A stretch of DNA of 64,000 nt from Erwinia sp. Lineage in GTDB: Bacteria > Pseudomonadota > Gammaproteobacteria > Enterobacterales > Enterobacteriaceae. Where the stretch lies: assembly GCA_964016415.1 (NCBI GenBank), contig OZ024666.1, positions 3,205,310 to 3,269,309 of the forward strand, in the 5' to 3' direction. Made by a program: the position numbers and the translations under genes. The first letter of the stretch is position 1; every line of letters starts with the position of its first letter. Shown here piece by piece: positions 9,648 to 24,672 of this stretch. Under the pieces are notes generated by a model. That model saw only the letters and a program-made list of their open reading frames with translations, was not told the DNA's origin and did not search any database.

Positions 9648-10277
9648 TTATTTCAGCTTGAGAAGATAATTCACTACCTGGGAGTATTGCTGTACATACA
9701 CTTCCTGTGAGCTGGTATCCAGACCACCGTTATTGACCATGTATTTCCCATTCACATACATCGCAGGTACTCCCCGGAGAGCCACACTTTCAGCCGCTTT
9801 TTCCTGCTGAAGCACCAGTGATTTCACCACGAAACTGTTCCATGCCGCATCGTAATTTTCAGCGGTTATCCCGGCAGCCTTAATAAAAGTCTCCTTCAGG
9901 CTGGCAGGATCGGTGATTGTCTGCGTTTTCTGTACGCCTTCGAAAATAGGCAGAATAACTTTATCCTCGACACCCAGAGCCATCGCCACAGCCCACGCCT
10001 GAGTTAACGCTTTACCCATCTCCCCGCCCATAAACTCAACATGATATTTGACCATTTTGGTTTCAGCCGGAAGATTCTTTTTCACCCCATCACTCACGTG
10101 CCATACATCTTCGAACTGGTAGCAGTGTGGGCAGTAAAATGAAAAGAACTCCATAACTGCGGGTTCAGCAGGTGCGGCTTTTTTCAATTCAACATACCGC
10201 TTTCCTTCAGAAAACTGGGCAGCAGATGCACCGAAAGCCATTACCAAACCGATTAGAGCGAAAAACACATTTTTCAT
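9648..10277 (-). CDS. dsbA: DsbA, periplasmic thiol:disulfide interchange protein
   Basis: DsbA introduces disulfide bonds into exported proteins. The 209 residues begin with a signal peptide, [19 protein letters not shown]. The thioredoxin-fold active site is [17 protein letters not shown], the helical insert follows, and the cis-proline loop is [14 protein letters not shown], all as in E. coli DsbA. It lies 40 bases after srkA on the same strand and probably shares its transcript, as in E. coli. A strong terminator follows. Confidence 0.96.
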   Translation of the reverse strand: MKNVFFALIGLVMAFGASAAQFSEGKRYVELKKAAPAEPAVMEFFSFYCPHCYQFEDVWHVSDGVKKNLPAETKMVKYHVEFMGGEMGKALTQAWAVAMALGVEDKVILPIFEGVQKTQTITDPASLKETFIKAAGITAENYDAAWNSFVVKSLVLQQEKAAESVALRGVPAMYVNGKYMVNNGGLDTSSQEVYVQQYSQVVNYLLKLK

Positions 10278-10317
10278 AACCTAAACTCTCTCCTGAGGAC
10301 AAAAAACGTAATAAGGA

Positions 10318-11313
10318 TTATAGACCGTGAAATGTATTCATCAGCTGCACAGGGGGCCTTTGCAGCACAGCTACTTGCTCGCGGAAAATTGCTGTTTGTC
10401 TGAGCCAGAAATCCTCGTCGTTCATCCACGGGAAACTGGCTGGAAAAGCAGGGTCATCCCAACGACGTTCTACCCAGGCAAGATAATAGACCATCCTCAT
10501 TGCACGCAAAGGCTCTGTCAAAGAAAGCTCCTGTGAATCAAATTCACTGAATTCATTATAAGCCTCCAGCAGAATATCCCACTGAATGCGTTGTTCCCTG
10601 AGATCGCCATTTACCAACATCCATAAGTCCTGAACCGCCGGACCATTACGTGCATCATCGAGATCAACAAAAACCGGCCCCTCTCTCCAGAGTATGTTGC
10701 CTGGGTGACAGTCACCGTGTAAGCGCAGTGAACGCCACTGAGTATGCCAGTAATTCTGTAAAGTTGTGCCAATAGAACTTACAGCAGACAAAAGTCCCTC
10801 TTTAAGTTTCACAGGGATCAGATCGCTTTGTTCAAGTATCTCGTATGGCTGGTAGATATATTCATCCAGACCAATCGTCGGGCGCGAGATAAAATTCTGT
10901 TCACGCCCTATCTGATGTATTCGTCCGAGCAAACGCCCCACTGACTCGAGTTGTTCCTCGTTGTCGGTCTCATACTGTCTTCCTCCCATGCTGGGAAACA
11001 ACGCATATCGATAGCCTTGATAATGATGTAAGGTACGACCCTGCAATATTAATGGGGCAACAACAGGAATATCATTTTCAGCCAGCACCGCACTGAAACG
11101 ATGCTCTTCAAGAATCTGTTCATCTGTCCAGCGCTCAGGACGATAGAACTTAGCCACATAACGCTGTTTATCTTCGTCAGAAAATTGATACACACGATTC
11201 TCATAGCTGTTGAGCGGCATCAACCCTGATTCAACCCGAACGTTGGTCTGCCATAGCGCATCAAGAATAGTTTCTGGATCAAGATGACGAAAATTAAAAG
11301 CTGGTTCACTCAT
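10318..11313 (-). CDS. srkA: SrkA (YihE), stress response kinase A
   Basis: SrkA is a cytoplasmic Ser/Thr protein kinase of the aminoglycoside-phosphotransferase fold that protects cells against MazF-linked death and envelope stress. The 331 residues align over their whole length with E. coli SrkA: PLNSYENRVYQF near the N-terminus, VAKFYRPERW (likely ATP-binding Lys), the catalytic loop LHGDCHPGNILWR and the metal-binding FVDLDDARNGPAVQDLW. In E. coli it precedes dsbA under Cpx control; I looked for a CpxR direct repeat just upstream and did not see one. Confidence 0.94.
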   Translation of the reverse strand: MSEPAFNFRHLDPETILDALWQTNVRVESGLMPLNSYENRVYQFSDEDKQRYVAKFYRPERWTDEQILEEHRFSAVLAENDIPVVAPLILQGRTLHHYQGYRYALFPSMGGRQYETDNEEQLESVGRLLGRIHQIGREQNFISRPTIGLDEYIYQPYEILEQSDLIPVKLKEGLLSAVSSIGTTLQNYWHTQWRSLRLHGDCHPGNILWREGPVFVDLDDARNGPAVQDLWMLVNGDLREQRIQWDILLEAYNEFSEFDSQELSLTEPLRAMRMVYYLAWVERRWDDPAFPASFPWMNDEDFWLRQTAIFREQVAVLQRPPVQLMNTFHGL

Positions 11314-11392
11314 CCGTTGTACTCACAAGTCATCGCATCACACCAATACTAAGAATAACATCAAATGAATAGAGCAACGGATGAGAAAATCG

Positions 11393-11662
11393 TTAATCTT
11401 TGATAATGCCGCGGGCACGCAATAGTGCGGTTTTGAAATCCTCTTCATAATCTTTTTTCAGACCGGGTATCTCAGCATGCTGGTCTGTATTACGCATCTT
11501 AAGGTGATAAATCAGCACATCATCGGTCAATTCTTCCAGCGGTTGAGTGAAACCAGCCTCATCTGCAAGTTTGCGTAAAAAAGTCACCAGATTAAGGTCA
11601 GGATCCTCCTGCCAGGCCGGTTGTAATAGAGTGATAAGTTCATTCAGGCGATGACTTTTCAT
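11393..11662 (-). CDS. yihD: YihD, DUF1040 family protein of unknown function
   Basis: This is a small cytoplasmic protein of 89 residues, the exact E. coli length, starting [18 protein letters not shown] and ending in the highly conserved [20 protein letters not shown]. The function is not known. I place the start at ATG 11662, although the frame is open to 11740, because the extension has no family support and would overlap the divergent mobA promoter. The neighbours srkA-dsbA on one side and mobAB on the other reproduce the E. coli order. Confidence 0.92.
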   Translation of the reverse strand: MKSHRLNELITLLQPAWQEDPDLNLVTFLRKLADEAGFTQPLEELTDDVLIYHLKMRNTDQHAEIPGLKKDYEEDFKTALLRARGIIKD

Positions 11663-11742
11663 GGTCTGTTTTTTCCTTAAATAGAAGAATTCTGTTACGT
11701 TAGCAGGGTTATTATGACAATAAAAGAGGCTGTTCAACACCC

Positions 11743-12318
11743 ATGACTATCACATCTCTCGCTGCAGTTGGCGGTGCTATTCTGGCTGGAGGTCAGGGGA
11801 GCAGAATGGGAGGGGAGGATAAAGGACTACTGTTGTACCATGGTCTGCCTCTTTATCAGCACGTGCTTCAATGCCTGAAACCACAAGTAGCTGATATCTG
11901 CATTAATGCGAATCGTAATCTGCCGCTCTATCGACAAAGTGGCTTACGAGTGATCCCAGATCAGTCGGCCGACTTCCTCGGGCCACTTGCTGGTATGTTG
12001 GCCATATTGCAGCAAGACGCTTATGAATGGACCGTTTTTGCTCCGTGTGATATGCCTCACCTGCCAGTGAATTATGCTATGCATCTGTGGAGCAACAGAG
12101 AAAATATGCCCGTTGTATGGGCCCGGACAGAAACACAGGATCACCCCACCATTGCTCTGGTGCACTCCTCTGTCAAAAAAGAATTAGTTGATTATCTTGA
12201 TGCCGGAGAAAGGAAAATAAAAAAATTTTTTCAACAGATTGGAGGAAAAGCCGTGCGCTTCGAGAAACAGGAACACGCATTCATCAACATAAATACGCCA
12301 GAAGGACTTGTCAGATGA
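11743..12318 (+). CDS. mobA: MobA, molybdenum cofactor guanylyltransferase
   Basis: MobA transfers GMP from GTP to molybdopterin to make the guanine dinucleotide form of the molybdenum cofactor. The 191 residues carry the nucleotidyltransferase signature [19 protein letters not shown] near residues 10-28, [13 protein letters not shown] and the metal-binding [10 protein letters not shown]. Its stop overlaps the start of mobB by 4 bases (ATGA type), so the pair is translationally coupled. It is divergent from yihD. Confidence 0.95.
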   Translation: MTITSLAAVGGAILAGGQGSRMGGEDKGLLLYHGLPLYQHVLQCLKPQVADICINANRNLPLYRQSGLRVIPDQSADFLGPLAGMLAILQQDAYEWTVFAPCDMPHLPVNYAMHLWSNRENMPVVWARTETQDHPTIALVHSSVKKELVDYLDAGERKIKKFFQQIGGKAVRFEKQEHAFININTPEGLVR

Positions 12319-12836
12319 TAACCAGCACCATGTTACCCCTCCTGGCGATATCCGCACCCAGTGGTACAGGTAAAACTACACTACTGAAAAACGTCATTCC
12401 GCTTTTACAACAGCATGGCATACGCTGTGGGCTGATAAAACACACTCATCATCATGTGAAACTCGATAAACCGGGGAAAGACAGTGACATCTTACAAAAA
12501 GCGGGCGCCTGCGAGGTCATGCTGGCTAATGAAAAAAGATGGGCATTAATGACTGAGCTTGAAGAGGAAAATCAATGGAATGTTTATGACTTTGCACAGC
12601 ATATGGACACCAGTCGTATTGACCTGATATTGGTTGAAGGGTTCAAGAATGAAAATGTACCTAAAATCCTCTTATACCGTGAGGATAATGCGCACACCCC
12701 ACCCGATGAAGCAGACAACAATATAATTGCCATTGCCTGTGACAAGCCTTACAACAGCCACCTGCCGATTCTGGATATTAATGATCACCGTGCAGTAAGT
12801 GATTTTATCGCTGCCTGGTACCATCAACAGCCATAA
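12315..12836 (+). CDS. mobB: MobB, molybdopterin-guanine dinucleotide biosynthesis adaptor
   Basis: MobB is a GTP-binding protein that assists MobA but is not essential for cofactor synthesis in E. coli. The 173 residues begin with the P-loop SAPSGTGKTTLLKNVIP and carry IKHTHHHVKLDKPGKDS and a VEGFK motif, as in the E. coli protein. It converges on the rRNA operon; the rrn terminator lies 26 bases after its stop and can end both transcripts. Confidence 0.94.
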   Translation: MITSTMLPLLAISAPSGTGKTTLLKNVIPLLQQHGIRCGLIKHTHHHVKLDKPGKDSDILQKAGACEVMLANEKRWALMTELEEENQWNVYDFAQHMDTSRIDLILVEGFKNENVPKILLYREDNAHTPPDEADNNIIAIACDKPYNSHLPILDINDHRAVSDFIAAWYHQQP

Positions 12837-12862
12837 TTACCTTCAATTTTATAAAAACCACA

Positions 12863-12893
12863 TAAAAAAAAGCCCTGCACGATGTGCAGGGCT
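12863..12893. terminator. rRNA operon terminator (bidirectional with mobB)
   Basis: A 10-bp stem AGCCCTGCAC / GTGCAGGGCT with a 3-base loop (GAT) is flanked on the left by eight A, giving a long U-tract on the minus strand after 5S. The right flank TTTCTG gives a shorter one for mobB. Confidence 0.9.
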
Positions 12894-12903
12894 TTTCTGT
12901 TTG

Positions 12904-13023
12904 ATGCCTGGCAGTTCCCTACTCTCGCATGGGGAGACCCCACACTACCATCAGCGCTACGGCGTTTCACTTCTGAGTTCGGCATGGGGTCAGGTGGGAC
13001 CACCGCGCTACTGCCGCCAGGCA
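12904..13023 (-). rRNA. rrf: 5S ribosomal RNA
   Basis: The 120-base minus-strand sequence starts TGCCTGGCGGCAGTAGCGCG and ends CTGCCAGGCAT, almost identical to E. coli 5S RNA; the ends pair as helix I. No tRNA gene lies between it and the terminator, as in E. coli rrnA but unlike rrnC. Confidence 0.97.
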
Positions 13024-13047
13024 AATTCTTGGTGCCAGAAACAAATC

Positions 13048-13148
13048 TTTTGCACTGCTGCTGCGTTGGCTGCTATCGCGATGTTCAGTCACATACCAGC
13101 GTATGCTCCTTCTCATCGTCTCGGTTGCCGCCTTGCTTCAGCACAAAA
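13048..13148. repeat. Palindromic intergenic repeat-like element in the 23S-5S spacer
   Basis: About 101 bases are bounded by imperfect inverted ends: TTTTGCACTGCTGC at 13048-13061 against TTTTGTGCTGAAGC, the complement of 13135-13148. In the centre, CATAC-cagc-GTATG forms a small hairpin. The layout (GGCGGCAAC, GAGCATAC, TATGTGACTG and GCAGCCAACG on the minus strand) resembles dispersed intergenic repeats I recall from several Enterobacterales genomes. I see only one copy in this window. It accounts for most of the unusually long spacer. Confidence 0.5.
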
Positions 13149-13157
13149 TCTTTCGTT

Positions 13158-13193
13158 TCCGCTAAATTTTTCTAATCCGCTAAATTTTTCTAA
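13158..13193. repeat. Perfect 18-bp tandem duplication in the 23S-5S spacer
   Basis: TCCGCTAAATTTTTCTAA occurs at 13158-13175 and again, base for base, at 13176-13193. It sits between the repeat-like element and the 3' end of 23S. It is probably a slippage product with no evident function. Confidence 0.9.
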
Positions 13194-13246
13194 AATCCGG
13201 TGAATCAAGCTGAAAATTCTGTCTCTCTAAACGCCTCTGGCGTTGT

Positions 13247-16151
<2,905 letters not shown>

Positions 16152-16280
16152 TCACAACCCACAGGCGTTTAACACGCTTGCAGACTGCAAACATTTGAGA
16201 GACTCGAACATATCATTACTTCATTCTTATTACGGAGAATGAGAACAATATGTCGTTTCAAATTTTCAGCTTGTTCCGGA

Positions 16281-16293
16281 TTGTTAAAGAGCA
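16281..16293 (-). promoter_or_regulatory. boxA antitermination site before 23S
   Basis: The minus strand reads TGCTCTTTAACAA, the rrn boxA consensus, in the tRNA-Glu to 23S spacer. NusB/NusE bind this RNA to keep polymerase resistant to termination. Confidence 0.85.
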
Positions 16294-16374
16294 AATATCT
16301 CAAACACCACTTACCCGCAGGTAAATGCAGTTTTGAGATATTGTGGAGACATCTTTCACCTGTCACCAGGCAGG

Positions 16375-16450
16375 TGGCGTCCCCTAGGGGATTCGAACCC
16401 CTGTTACCGCCGTGAAAGGGCGGTGTCCTAGGCCTCTAGACGAAGGGGAC
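16375..16450 (-). tRNA. gltT: tRNA-Glu (anticodon TTC)
   Basis: The 76-base gene, with CCA encoded at its 3' end, starts GTCCCCTTCGTCTAGAGGCC on the minus strand and has anticodon loop CTTTCAC (anticodon TTC). The acceptor stem GTCCCC/GGGGAC is perfect. It lies in the 16S-23S spacer, the position used by tRNA-Glu in E. coli rrnB, rrnC, rrnE and rrnG. The symbol marks the isotype only. Confidence 0.97.
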
Positions 16451-16623
16451 ATAAAATTTGTTCAGCGAATCACTGATTTGCTGATTTTATGTAAGGGCGA
16501 GATTTTATTAATAAAATCGAGCGACAATGTCATTTGTCGCCGGCCCCCCACATCGCAGCCGTCCTGCTCATTACTTTCTATCAGACAATCTGTGTGAGCA
16601 CTTCACAAAACCGTATCTTCAGG

Positions 16624-18162
<1,539 letters not shown>

Positions 18163-18309
18163 AAAGCTTGATTTGCTTACACTCGGTAAGCAATGCTCGA
18201 GAAAAACGTCGTAATGAATTTATTACGTGTTCACTCAAGACTTGATATTTTTTGCATCCGGAGATGCTGATATCAATCCTGTGAGTGCCCACACAGATTG
18301 TCTGATAAA

Positions 18310-18322
18310 TTGTTAAAGAGCA
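18310..18322 (-). promoter_or_regulatory. boxA antitermination site in the rrn leader
   Basis: The minus strand reads TGCTCTTTAACAA between P2 and 16S, the usual place for leader boxA in enterobacterial rrn operons. Confidence 0.85.
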
Positions 18323-18352
18323 GTGCCACAGCGTGTGTGGCGCGGGGTGCAG

Positions 18353-18380
18353 ATACTACGCTTTCCCGCTTCAGAGTCAA
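18353..18380 (-). promoter_or_regulatory. rrn promoter P2
   Basis: On the minus strand TTGACT and TAGTAT are separated by 16 bases, followed by TGCACCCCGCGCC. This reproduces the E. coli rrn P2 layout, including the GC-rich region after the -10. Confidence 0.8.
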
Positions 18381-18447
18381 GTGATTTATCACTCTGCCTC
18401 TCACTTACCGTCAGCTTCTCAGCCTTGTTCCCGGTCAGTGGAGGCGC

Positions 18448-18475
18448 ATTATAGGGAGCTCACCGAGGAAGGCAA
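18448..18475 (-). promoter_or_regulatory. rrn promoter P1
   Basis: On the minus strand TTGCCT and TATAAT are separated by 16 bases, followed by the GC-rich discriminator GCGCCTCCACTGA. This matches rrn P1 promoters that respond to ppGpp/DksA and to initiating nucleotide. The A/T-rich DNA just upstream (18480-18500) could act as an UP element. Confidence 0.87.
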
Positions 18476-18752
18476 GTGCTATTTGAAAATAAATTGTTAA
18501 GTGTTTTTTTTCTACAGAAGTGACAATTAATCACCAATATCTCGCTTTATTCCTCTTTTTTGTCTAAAAAAGAGACATCATTGCCACATACAAGAGTGGA
18601 CCATCATTAACATGCTGAGATGTAAAAGAAGATAAAAGCCTCATAAAAATGACGTAGACTTACGTTCACTCTCTTTGCTCTCACCTGTCAGGCTGTTTTG
18701 TTTCATTATTGTAAGGGTGATTCTGAAACATCAACAACGTAAAGGATGCACA

Positions 18753-20168
18753 ATGATAAAATCCGCGCGCAGCATGGCCGGACTTCCGTGGATTGCGGCA
18801 ATGGCCTTTTTCATGCAAGCACTCGACGCCACCATCCTCAATACCGCTCTGCCGGCCATTGCTCACAGTCTCGGCCGCTCCCCTCTGGCCATGCAATCCG
18901 CTGTTATCAGCTATACGCTGACCGTAGCCATGTTGATTCCGGTCAGTGGCTGGCTGGCGGATCGTTTTGGTACCCGGCGAATTTTTATTCTGGCTGTATC
19001 ACTCTTTACTCTGGGCTCTCTTGCCTGTGCCCTCTCACAATCACTGATGATGCTGGTCGCCTTCAGAATTGTGCAGGGCATTGGTGGCGCAATGATGATG
19101 CCTGTTGCCCGCCTGGCACTGCTGCGCGCTTATCCCCGTAGTGAACTCCTGCCTGTGCTAAATTTTGTCACGATGCCCGGGCTAATTGGACCAGTACTCG
19201 GCCCAGTATTGGGTGGCGTCCTGGTCACTTATGCCACATGGCACTGGATTTTTCTGATCAATATTCCGGTGGGTATTCTTGGCATTATCTTTGCCCGCAA
19301 ATACATGCCCGACTTTACGACACCGAAGCGCCGTTTTGATTTGATGGGATTTTTACTCTTCGGCCTCGGGCTGGTAATGCTTTCCAGCGGAATAGAGTTA
19401 CTGGGAGAAAAAATTGTCACGACAGGCATTGCCACACTGGTAACAGTGGCTGGCATCTCCCTGTTGCTACTCTATATATTGCATGCCCGTTACTCTCAGA
19501 CACCATTAATCCCACTGCCGATGTTTAAAACACGCACTTTTTCTGTTGGTATTGCAGGCAATATTGCTTCGCGTCTCGGGACAGGATGCATTCCTTTCCT
19601 GATGCCATTGATGTTGCAAGTGGGATTTGGTTATCCTGCATTGCTGGCAGGGTGCATGATGATGCCGACAGCAATGGGTTCGGTACTGGCAAAATCGACC
19701 GTGACACAAATTCTGCGCTGGTTTGGTTACCGTAAAACACTGGTGTGGATCAGTGTGATAATCGGTCTGCTGGTTGCCTCTTTTTCACTCCAGACGCCAT
19801 CGATGAGCATGGCACTGTTACTCATTCCTCTATTTATTCTCGGAATGGCCATGTCCACTCAGTTTACTGCGATGAATACCATTACCCTTGCCGATTTGAC
19901 TGATACCAATGCCAGTAATGGCAACAGTATGCTGGCTGTCACTCAGCAATTAGCCATTAGTTTTGGTGTGGCAGTCAGTGCAGCTGTGTTACGTTTTTAT
20001 GAAAGTGTTGAGAGTTCTACTATTGCGCAGTTCCATGCCACCTTTCTGACGATGGGAGCCGTAACCGTGATTTCAGGGCTGGTCTTTTTGTTATTGAAAT
20101 CAAGCGATGGTAAAAATCTGATTGGCAAAAAGAGTGAGGAAAAGGCAGAGCATTCCCAGTCACACTGA
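18753..20168 (+). CDS. hsrA: HsrA (YieO), MFS transporter of the DHA2 type
   Basis: This is an inner-membrane major-facilitator protein of about 14 spans. The E. coli homologue is named for an effect on homocysteine sensitivity and biofilm; the natural substrate is not established. I choose ATG 18753 ([20 protein letters not shown]) with SD AAAGGA at 18741-18746; the frame is open back to 18675. The 471 residues are close to E. coli (475). Motifs include [13 protein letters not shown], the MFS motif [12 protein letters not shown], and [10 protein letters not shown] in the fifth-span antiporter region. In E. coli it lies beside yieP and rrnC; yieP is missing here. Confidence 0.94.
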   Translation: MIKSARSMAGLPWIAAMAFFMQALDATILNTALPAIAHSLGRSPLAMQSAVISYTLTVAMLIPVSGWLADRFGTRRIFILAVSLFTLGSLACALSQSLMMLVAFRIVQGIGGAMMMPVARLALLRAYPRSELLPVLNFVTMPGLIGPVLGPVLGGVLVTYATWHWIFLINIPVGILGIIFARKYMPDFTTPKRRFDLMGFLLFGLGLVMLSSGIELLGEKIVTTGIATLVTVAGISLLLLYILHARYSQTPLIPLPMFKTRTFSVGIAGNIASRLGTGCIPFLMPLMLQVGFGYPALLAGCMMMPTAMGSVLAKSTVTQILRWFGYRKTLVWISVIIGLLVASFSLQTPSMSMALLLIPLFILGMAMSTQFTAMNTITLADLTDTNASNGNSMLAVTQQLAISFGVAVSAAVLRFYESVESSTIAQFHATFLTMGAVTVISGLVFLLLKSSDGKNLIGKKSEEKAEHSQSH

Positions 20169-20188
20169 GTTCCCTTTAGCAAGAAAAA

Positions 20189-20207
20189 GCGCCACCAATG
20201 GTGGCGC
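20189..20207. terminator. Hairpin terminator after hsrA
   Basis: An 8-bp perfect stem GCGCCACC / GGTGGCGC has the loop AAT, 20 bases after the hsrA stop. The A-run on its left makes the better U-tract for the minus strand, so transcripts from budC could end here too, after a 200-base trailer without a gene. Confidence 0.7.
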
Positions 20208-20405
20208 ATGCCATGCTCTTCTTTGCTTTTTTTCAGCCAGTATCAGCTTACTGACTTGTGAGCACTCTATCAGTGATATAGTTCAGGATAAAGTCACTTT
20301 ACGTAAGCTGTTCGCGTAATACTTTGCTGATCAACCTGTTTTCAGAGCATTCCACCTGGTCAGACCCTGTGGTACAGGTATTTTTCAGATTTTTCTTCTC
20401 TGGTT

Positions 20406-21194
<789 letters not shown>

Positions 21195-21201
21195 TTAAGA
21201 T

Positions 21202-22881
21202 TTACAAAATCTGACTCAGGTGCAATTGCCCCATCAACATCGGGTTGTCACTGTAATCGACAGGGATAGCAATGACAGCTGGTCCTGCTACGTCCATGGC
21301 TTTGCGTAATGTCGCTTCCAGCTCTGTGGCACAGGTGACTGCAAATCCTGCGGCACCAAATGCTTCTGCATACGCTTTGAAATCTACCGGACCAAATTTA
21401 ATACCAGAAACTCGCTGATATTTTTTCTCCTCCTGCATCGCCACCATATTGTATTCACCATCTACCCAGATGATATGCAGTATGTTTGCTTTCAACCTTA
21501 CCGCCGTCTCCAGCTCCATGCTGGATTGAAGAAAACCTCCGTCTCCCGATACCGATACCACTTTGCGTCTCGGGTCTACCAGCCATGCGCCAATGGCCCA
21601 GGGTAAAGCAACACCCATAGTTTGTTGGCCATTAGAGATCATGATTTGATGGGCGCGAAAACTGTAAAGATAACGAGCAATCCAGATATGAAAGCTGCCC
21701 ATATCAACGGTAAGCGTGACATCACTGTTAATAATATCCTGCATGGCACGCACAATCCGCAGAGGGTGTAAGGCAAACTGTTCCAGTTTTCTGCCCTGTA
21801 AAGAAAGTAACGCTCTCTGTTGCTGACGGTCATCGAGAATAGCGGATGTTTGACGACTAAGAACTAACGGCCCACTTACTTTACCCACCAGCTTGTCGAC
21901 CGTTGCCGCTATATCACCGACAAGTTCAATATCAGGGAGATAACTGTTATCTACATCTGCAGGCAATACATCAATATGAACCAGTTTTCCCGTACCGCTA
22001 TTCCACATGGCGGGTTCATATTCCACCGGGCTGTAGCCGATGGTGATAATCAGATCAGCCTGACGTAATAGCTGATCGCCTGCCTGATTATTAAACAAAC
22101 CTACCCGACCCGCAAAGCGTGAAAAATGCTGTTCACGCACTGCACCAGCCGCCTGATAAGTACTGGTAACAGGGAGATGAGTCGCATTCAGCAGACGGTC
22201 TATCGCCGCACTGTTCTCTGGCTGGCTGGCCATCAAACCAAGCAGCAACACCGGGTTTTTAGCCCCGGAAAGTGCATCAGCTACTGCAGAAATATCTGCT
22301 TCAGGGGCCGCAGCTTGTACTATTTTTCTTTTTTCGACCAATACACGCCCGTTAACAGGCTGATCGACAATATCCTGCGGCAGACTGACGAAGGCGCCTC
22401 CGCCACGCCCCTGCTCTGCACGACGAAAAGCATTAGCAAGAACCTCTGACAGCGCACCAGGAGCTGTCACTTCCACCGCATATTTCGTCACCGGACGAAA
22501 CATCGCAACAGTATCCATACTCTGATGAACCTGTTTCGCACTGTCGGCCCGTTTTACTGCTCCCCCAAGGGCAACTACGGGGTCTCCCTCACTGGTTGCG
22601 GTTGCCATCCCGGTGATAAGATTCGAGCAACCTGGCCCGGATGTGACCAACGCGACGCCAGCTTTAGCCGTTAACCGCCCGACAGCTGCAGCCATAAATG
22701 CAGCATTTGCTTCATGGCGTACCGGAATTGTCTGGATGGTGGAGTCGAGTAATGAGTCAAAAACCTTGTCAATTTTTGCACCAGGTATACCAAAAACATA
22801 GCTCACCCCCTGCGCTTCCAATTGAGCAACCACTAAATCAGCCCCATGTAACCAGCTTGATTGCTCCGTGGTTTTTTTCAT
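21202..22881 (-). CDS. budB: BudB, catabolic acetolactate synthase
   Basis: BudB joins two pyruvates into alpha-acetolactate using thiamine diphosphate, diverting carbon from acid formation. The 559 residues equal the Klebsiella enzyme. The N-terminal domain contains [17 protein letters not shown] and the conserved Glu in [11 protein letters not shown]; the C-terminal domain carries the ThDP motif beginning [13 protein letters not shown]. There is no regulatory-subunit gene nearby, in line with the catabolic, FAD-independent type. It lies between budA and budC, 15 bases after budA. Confidence 0.95.
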   Translation of the reverse strand: MKKTTEQSSWLHGADLVVAQLEAQGVSYVFGIPGAKIDKVFDSLLDSTIQTIPVRHEANAAFMAAAVGRLTAKAGVALVTSGPGCSNLITGMATATSEGDPVVALGGAVKRADSAKQVHQSMDTVAMFRPVTKYAVEVTAPGALSEVLANAFRRAEQGRGGGAFVSLPQDIVDQPVNGRVLVEKRKIVQAAAPEADISAVADALSGAKNPVLLLGLMASQPENSAAIDRLLNATHLPVTSTYQAAGAVREQHFSRFAGRVGLFNNQAGDQLLRQADLIITIGYSPVEYEPAMWNSGTGKLVHIDVLPADVDNSYLPDIELVGDIAATVDKLVGKVSGPLVLSRQTSAILDDRQQQRALLSLQGRKLEQFALHPLRIVRAMQDIINSDVTLTVDMGSFHIWIARYLYSFRAHQIMISNGQQTMGVALPWAIGAWLVDPRRKVVSVSGDGGFLQSSMELETAVRLKANILHIIWVDGEYNMVAMQEEKKYQRVSGIKFGPVDFKAYAEAFGAAGFAVTCATELEATLRKAMDVAGPAVIAIPVDYSDNPMLMGQLHLSQIL

Positions 22882-22896
22882 TTTGAGATCCTCTGA

Positions 22897-23679
22897 TTAA
22901 CCCTCGACTGAGCGGATTGCTGAGTCGAGTCCTTGTGGTTGTAAATTTGTAGTAAGGAAATCGCTGTCCCCAGGAAAATCAATCACCAGCCGGCTGATTT
23001 CACCAAAAGTCAGCACACCTTCTTCCAACTGATAATCCAGTAAATGTCCGCCTCCCTGCCGATCATCGGTAATAAAATGCTCATGGTATCCGGCTACGTT
23101 AATGCCCTGCATAAATTGCGGGGTTCGGAAACCGATCAGGGTGCCCTGCCGATGCGTAAAATGAAAAACAGGTTGCTGACCAAGAACTTCGGGCATGGAG
23201 CGGTATGGCCGCTGTTGACAGGGAACTGTGCGTATCTGTGCTGAAGAGAACATACCTTCAATACGTAACGCACAAAATTGGTTATCAGATGTCACCTGAC
23301 TATCAATAACCTCATGAACAGACTGGCGTGAAACCGGTGCAGAAAAGCGGTGCTGATACTGCGGCTGGAAAAATGTCATGACGGCAAAAGGTGTTTTTTG
23401 TTGCAGCTCCGCTTCACGAGCACTGCCATCAGAACGTAGCTGATAAACTTCACTGTCAAAGGCAATTAACTCACCGTCTAAGCGGTTAAACGTGCCAAGA
23501 CCAAAATCTCCTTTTTCCAGCAACTCCGCGACGGTGATATTCCCTTCATAAACACCACTCAACAGTGCACTCATCAAAGATGTCTGATAGATAACACTTT
23601 CTGGTCTTTCCTTTTGAAGAGCACCTATGGTAGAAAATAATTCTTTTTCACATAAACAATGATTTACAGAATTACTCAT
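22897..23679 (-). CDS. budA: BudA, alpha-acetolactate decarboxylase
   Basis: BudA decarboxylates alpha-acetolactate to acetoin. I place the start at ATG 23679 (MSNSVNHCLCEKELF), with GGTG seven bases upstream; a second ATG lies immediately before it, and the frame is open to 23748. This gives 260 residues against 259 in Klebsiella. The zinc-site motif is GYHEHFITDDRQGGGHLLDY (His-x-His and a later His), and the Glu lies in the GELIAFDSEVYQLR segment. It is the first gene of budABC, divergent from budR. Confidence 0.94.
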   Translation of the reverse strand: MSNSVNHCLCEKELFSTIGALQKERPESVIYQTSLMSALLSGVYEGNITVAELLEKGDFGLGTFNRLDGELIAFDSEVYQLRSDGSAREAELQQKTPFAVMTFFQPQYQHRFSAPVSRQSVHEVIDSQVTSDNQFCALRIEGMFSSAQIRTVPCQQRPYRSMPEVLGQQPVFHFTHRQGTLIGFRTPQFMQGINVAGYHEHFITDDRQGGGHLLDYQLEEGVLTFGEISRLVIDFPGDSDFLTTNLQPQGLDSAIRSVEG

Positions 23680-23782
23680 CATTTTCACCGCAATATGAAT
23701 GTTAGAAAGGTTGATTGAATGTTGACTCTGTTTGCTTCTAAAGACCAATATAGAGAACCTCTCTCTTTAAGACGTTTTTGAT

Positions 23783-24670
23783 ATGGAACTTCGTCACCTG
23801 CGCTATTTTGTCGCCATGGCACAGACCGGCCACTTCACTCGTGCAGCGGAAATGTTAAATATTTCTCAGCCACCACTGAGTCAGCAGATCCAGCGCCTGG
23901 AACGCGAGATAGGGACTCCGTTACTGAAAAGGCTGACGCGAGGCGTGGAGCTGACGGTGGCAGGTGAAGCGTTTTACCTGGATGCCTGCCAGATACTGGA
24001 GCTGACGGATAATGCTCTGGAAAAAACTAAAGGAATTGCACGAGGGATCAGTGGTCAGCTTTCGCTGGGATTTGCCAGTTCGGTGACGTTTCATCGTGAC
24101 GTGTTTCATTTGCTGCGTAATTTTCAGGATAAATACCCGGAAATGGTACTTCTTACGCGCGAAGCCAGTATGGAGGCATTGATTCACGATCTGCAGGATG
24201 GATTGCTGGATGTGGCGTTTGTCCGGCTGCCTTGTGAAAGCAGTCGTGTTTTTGATGTAAAAGTGGTAGCCAGTGAAAAAATGTGCGTTGCTCTGCCAGC
24301 TACACACCCGCTTAGTTGTCAGGCTTCGTTATCACTTTCTCAACTGAAAAACGAACCACTCATTCTGTTTCCTGGTGAAGTTGCCCCCAGTTTATATGAA
24401 CTGATAGTCAGTGCATGCTTACGTGCCGGTCTGCAGCCGGATAAAGGACAACAGGCACCACAGATCGCCTCAGCGCTGAGCATGGTTGCCGCCGGATTCG
24501 GTTTTACCATTGTTCCGGAGTCACTGCGTTGTATCAGTCACCCGAATGTCACTTTCCACCCTATTAGTGATATCACCCTTTGCACCGATATTGCCGTGGC
24601 ATGGCGACGGCTTGATCGCTCACCGGCGGTCATGCATCTGGTCGCCATGCTGGAAAAATCTGCTGATTAA
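23783..24670 (+). CDS. budR: BudR, LysR-type regulator of the bud operon
   Basis: BudR activates budABC in response to acetate and low pH in Klebsiella. The 295 residues comprise an N-terminal winged helix (MELRHLRYFVAMAQTGHFTRAA, recognition helix ISQPPLSQQIQRLE) and a periplasmic-binding-protein-like effector domain. It is divergent from budA across about 100 bases, the usual LysR arrangement, so the shared region should hold its operator. It converges on ygiW, whose stop lies only 2 bases away. Confidence 0.93.
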   Translation: MELRHLRYFVAMAQTGHFTRAAEMLNISQPPLSQQIQRLEREIGTPLLKRLTRGVELTVAGEAFYLDACQILELTDNALEKTKGIARGISGQLSLGFASSVTFHRDVFHLLRNFQDKYPEMVLLTREASMEALIHDLQDGLLDVAFVRLPCESSRVFDVKVVASEKMCVALPATHPLSCQASLSLSQLKNEPLILFPGEVAPSLYELIVSACLRAGLQPDKGQQAPQIASALSMVAAGFGFTIVPESLRCISHPNVTFHPISDITLCTDIAVAWRRLDRSPAVMHLVAMLEKSAD

Positions 24671-24672
24671 AA

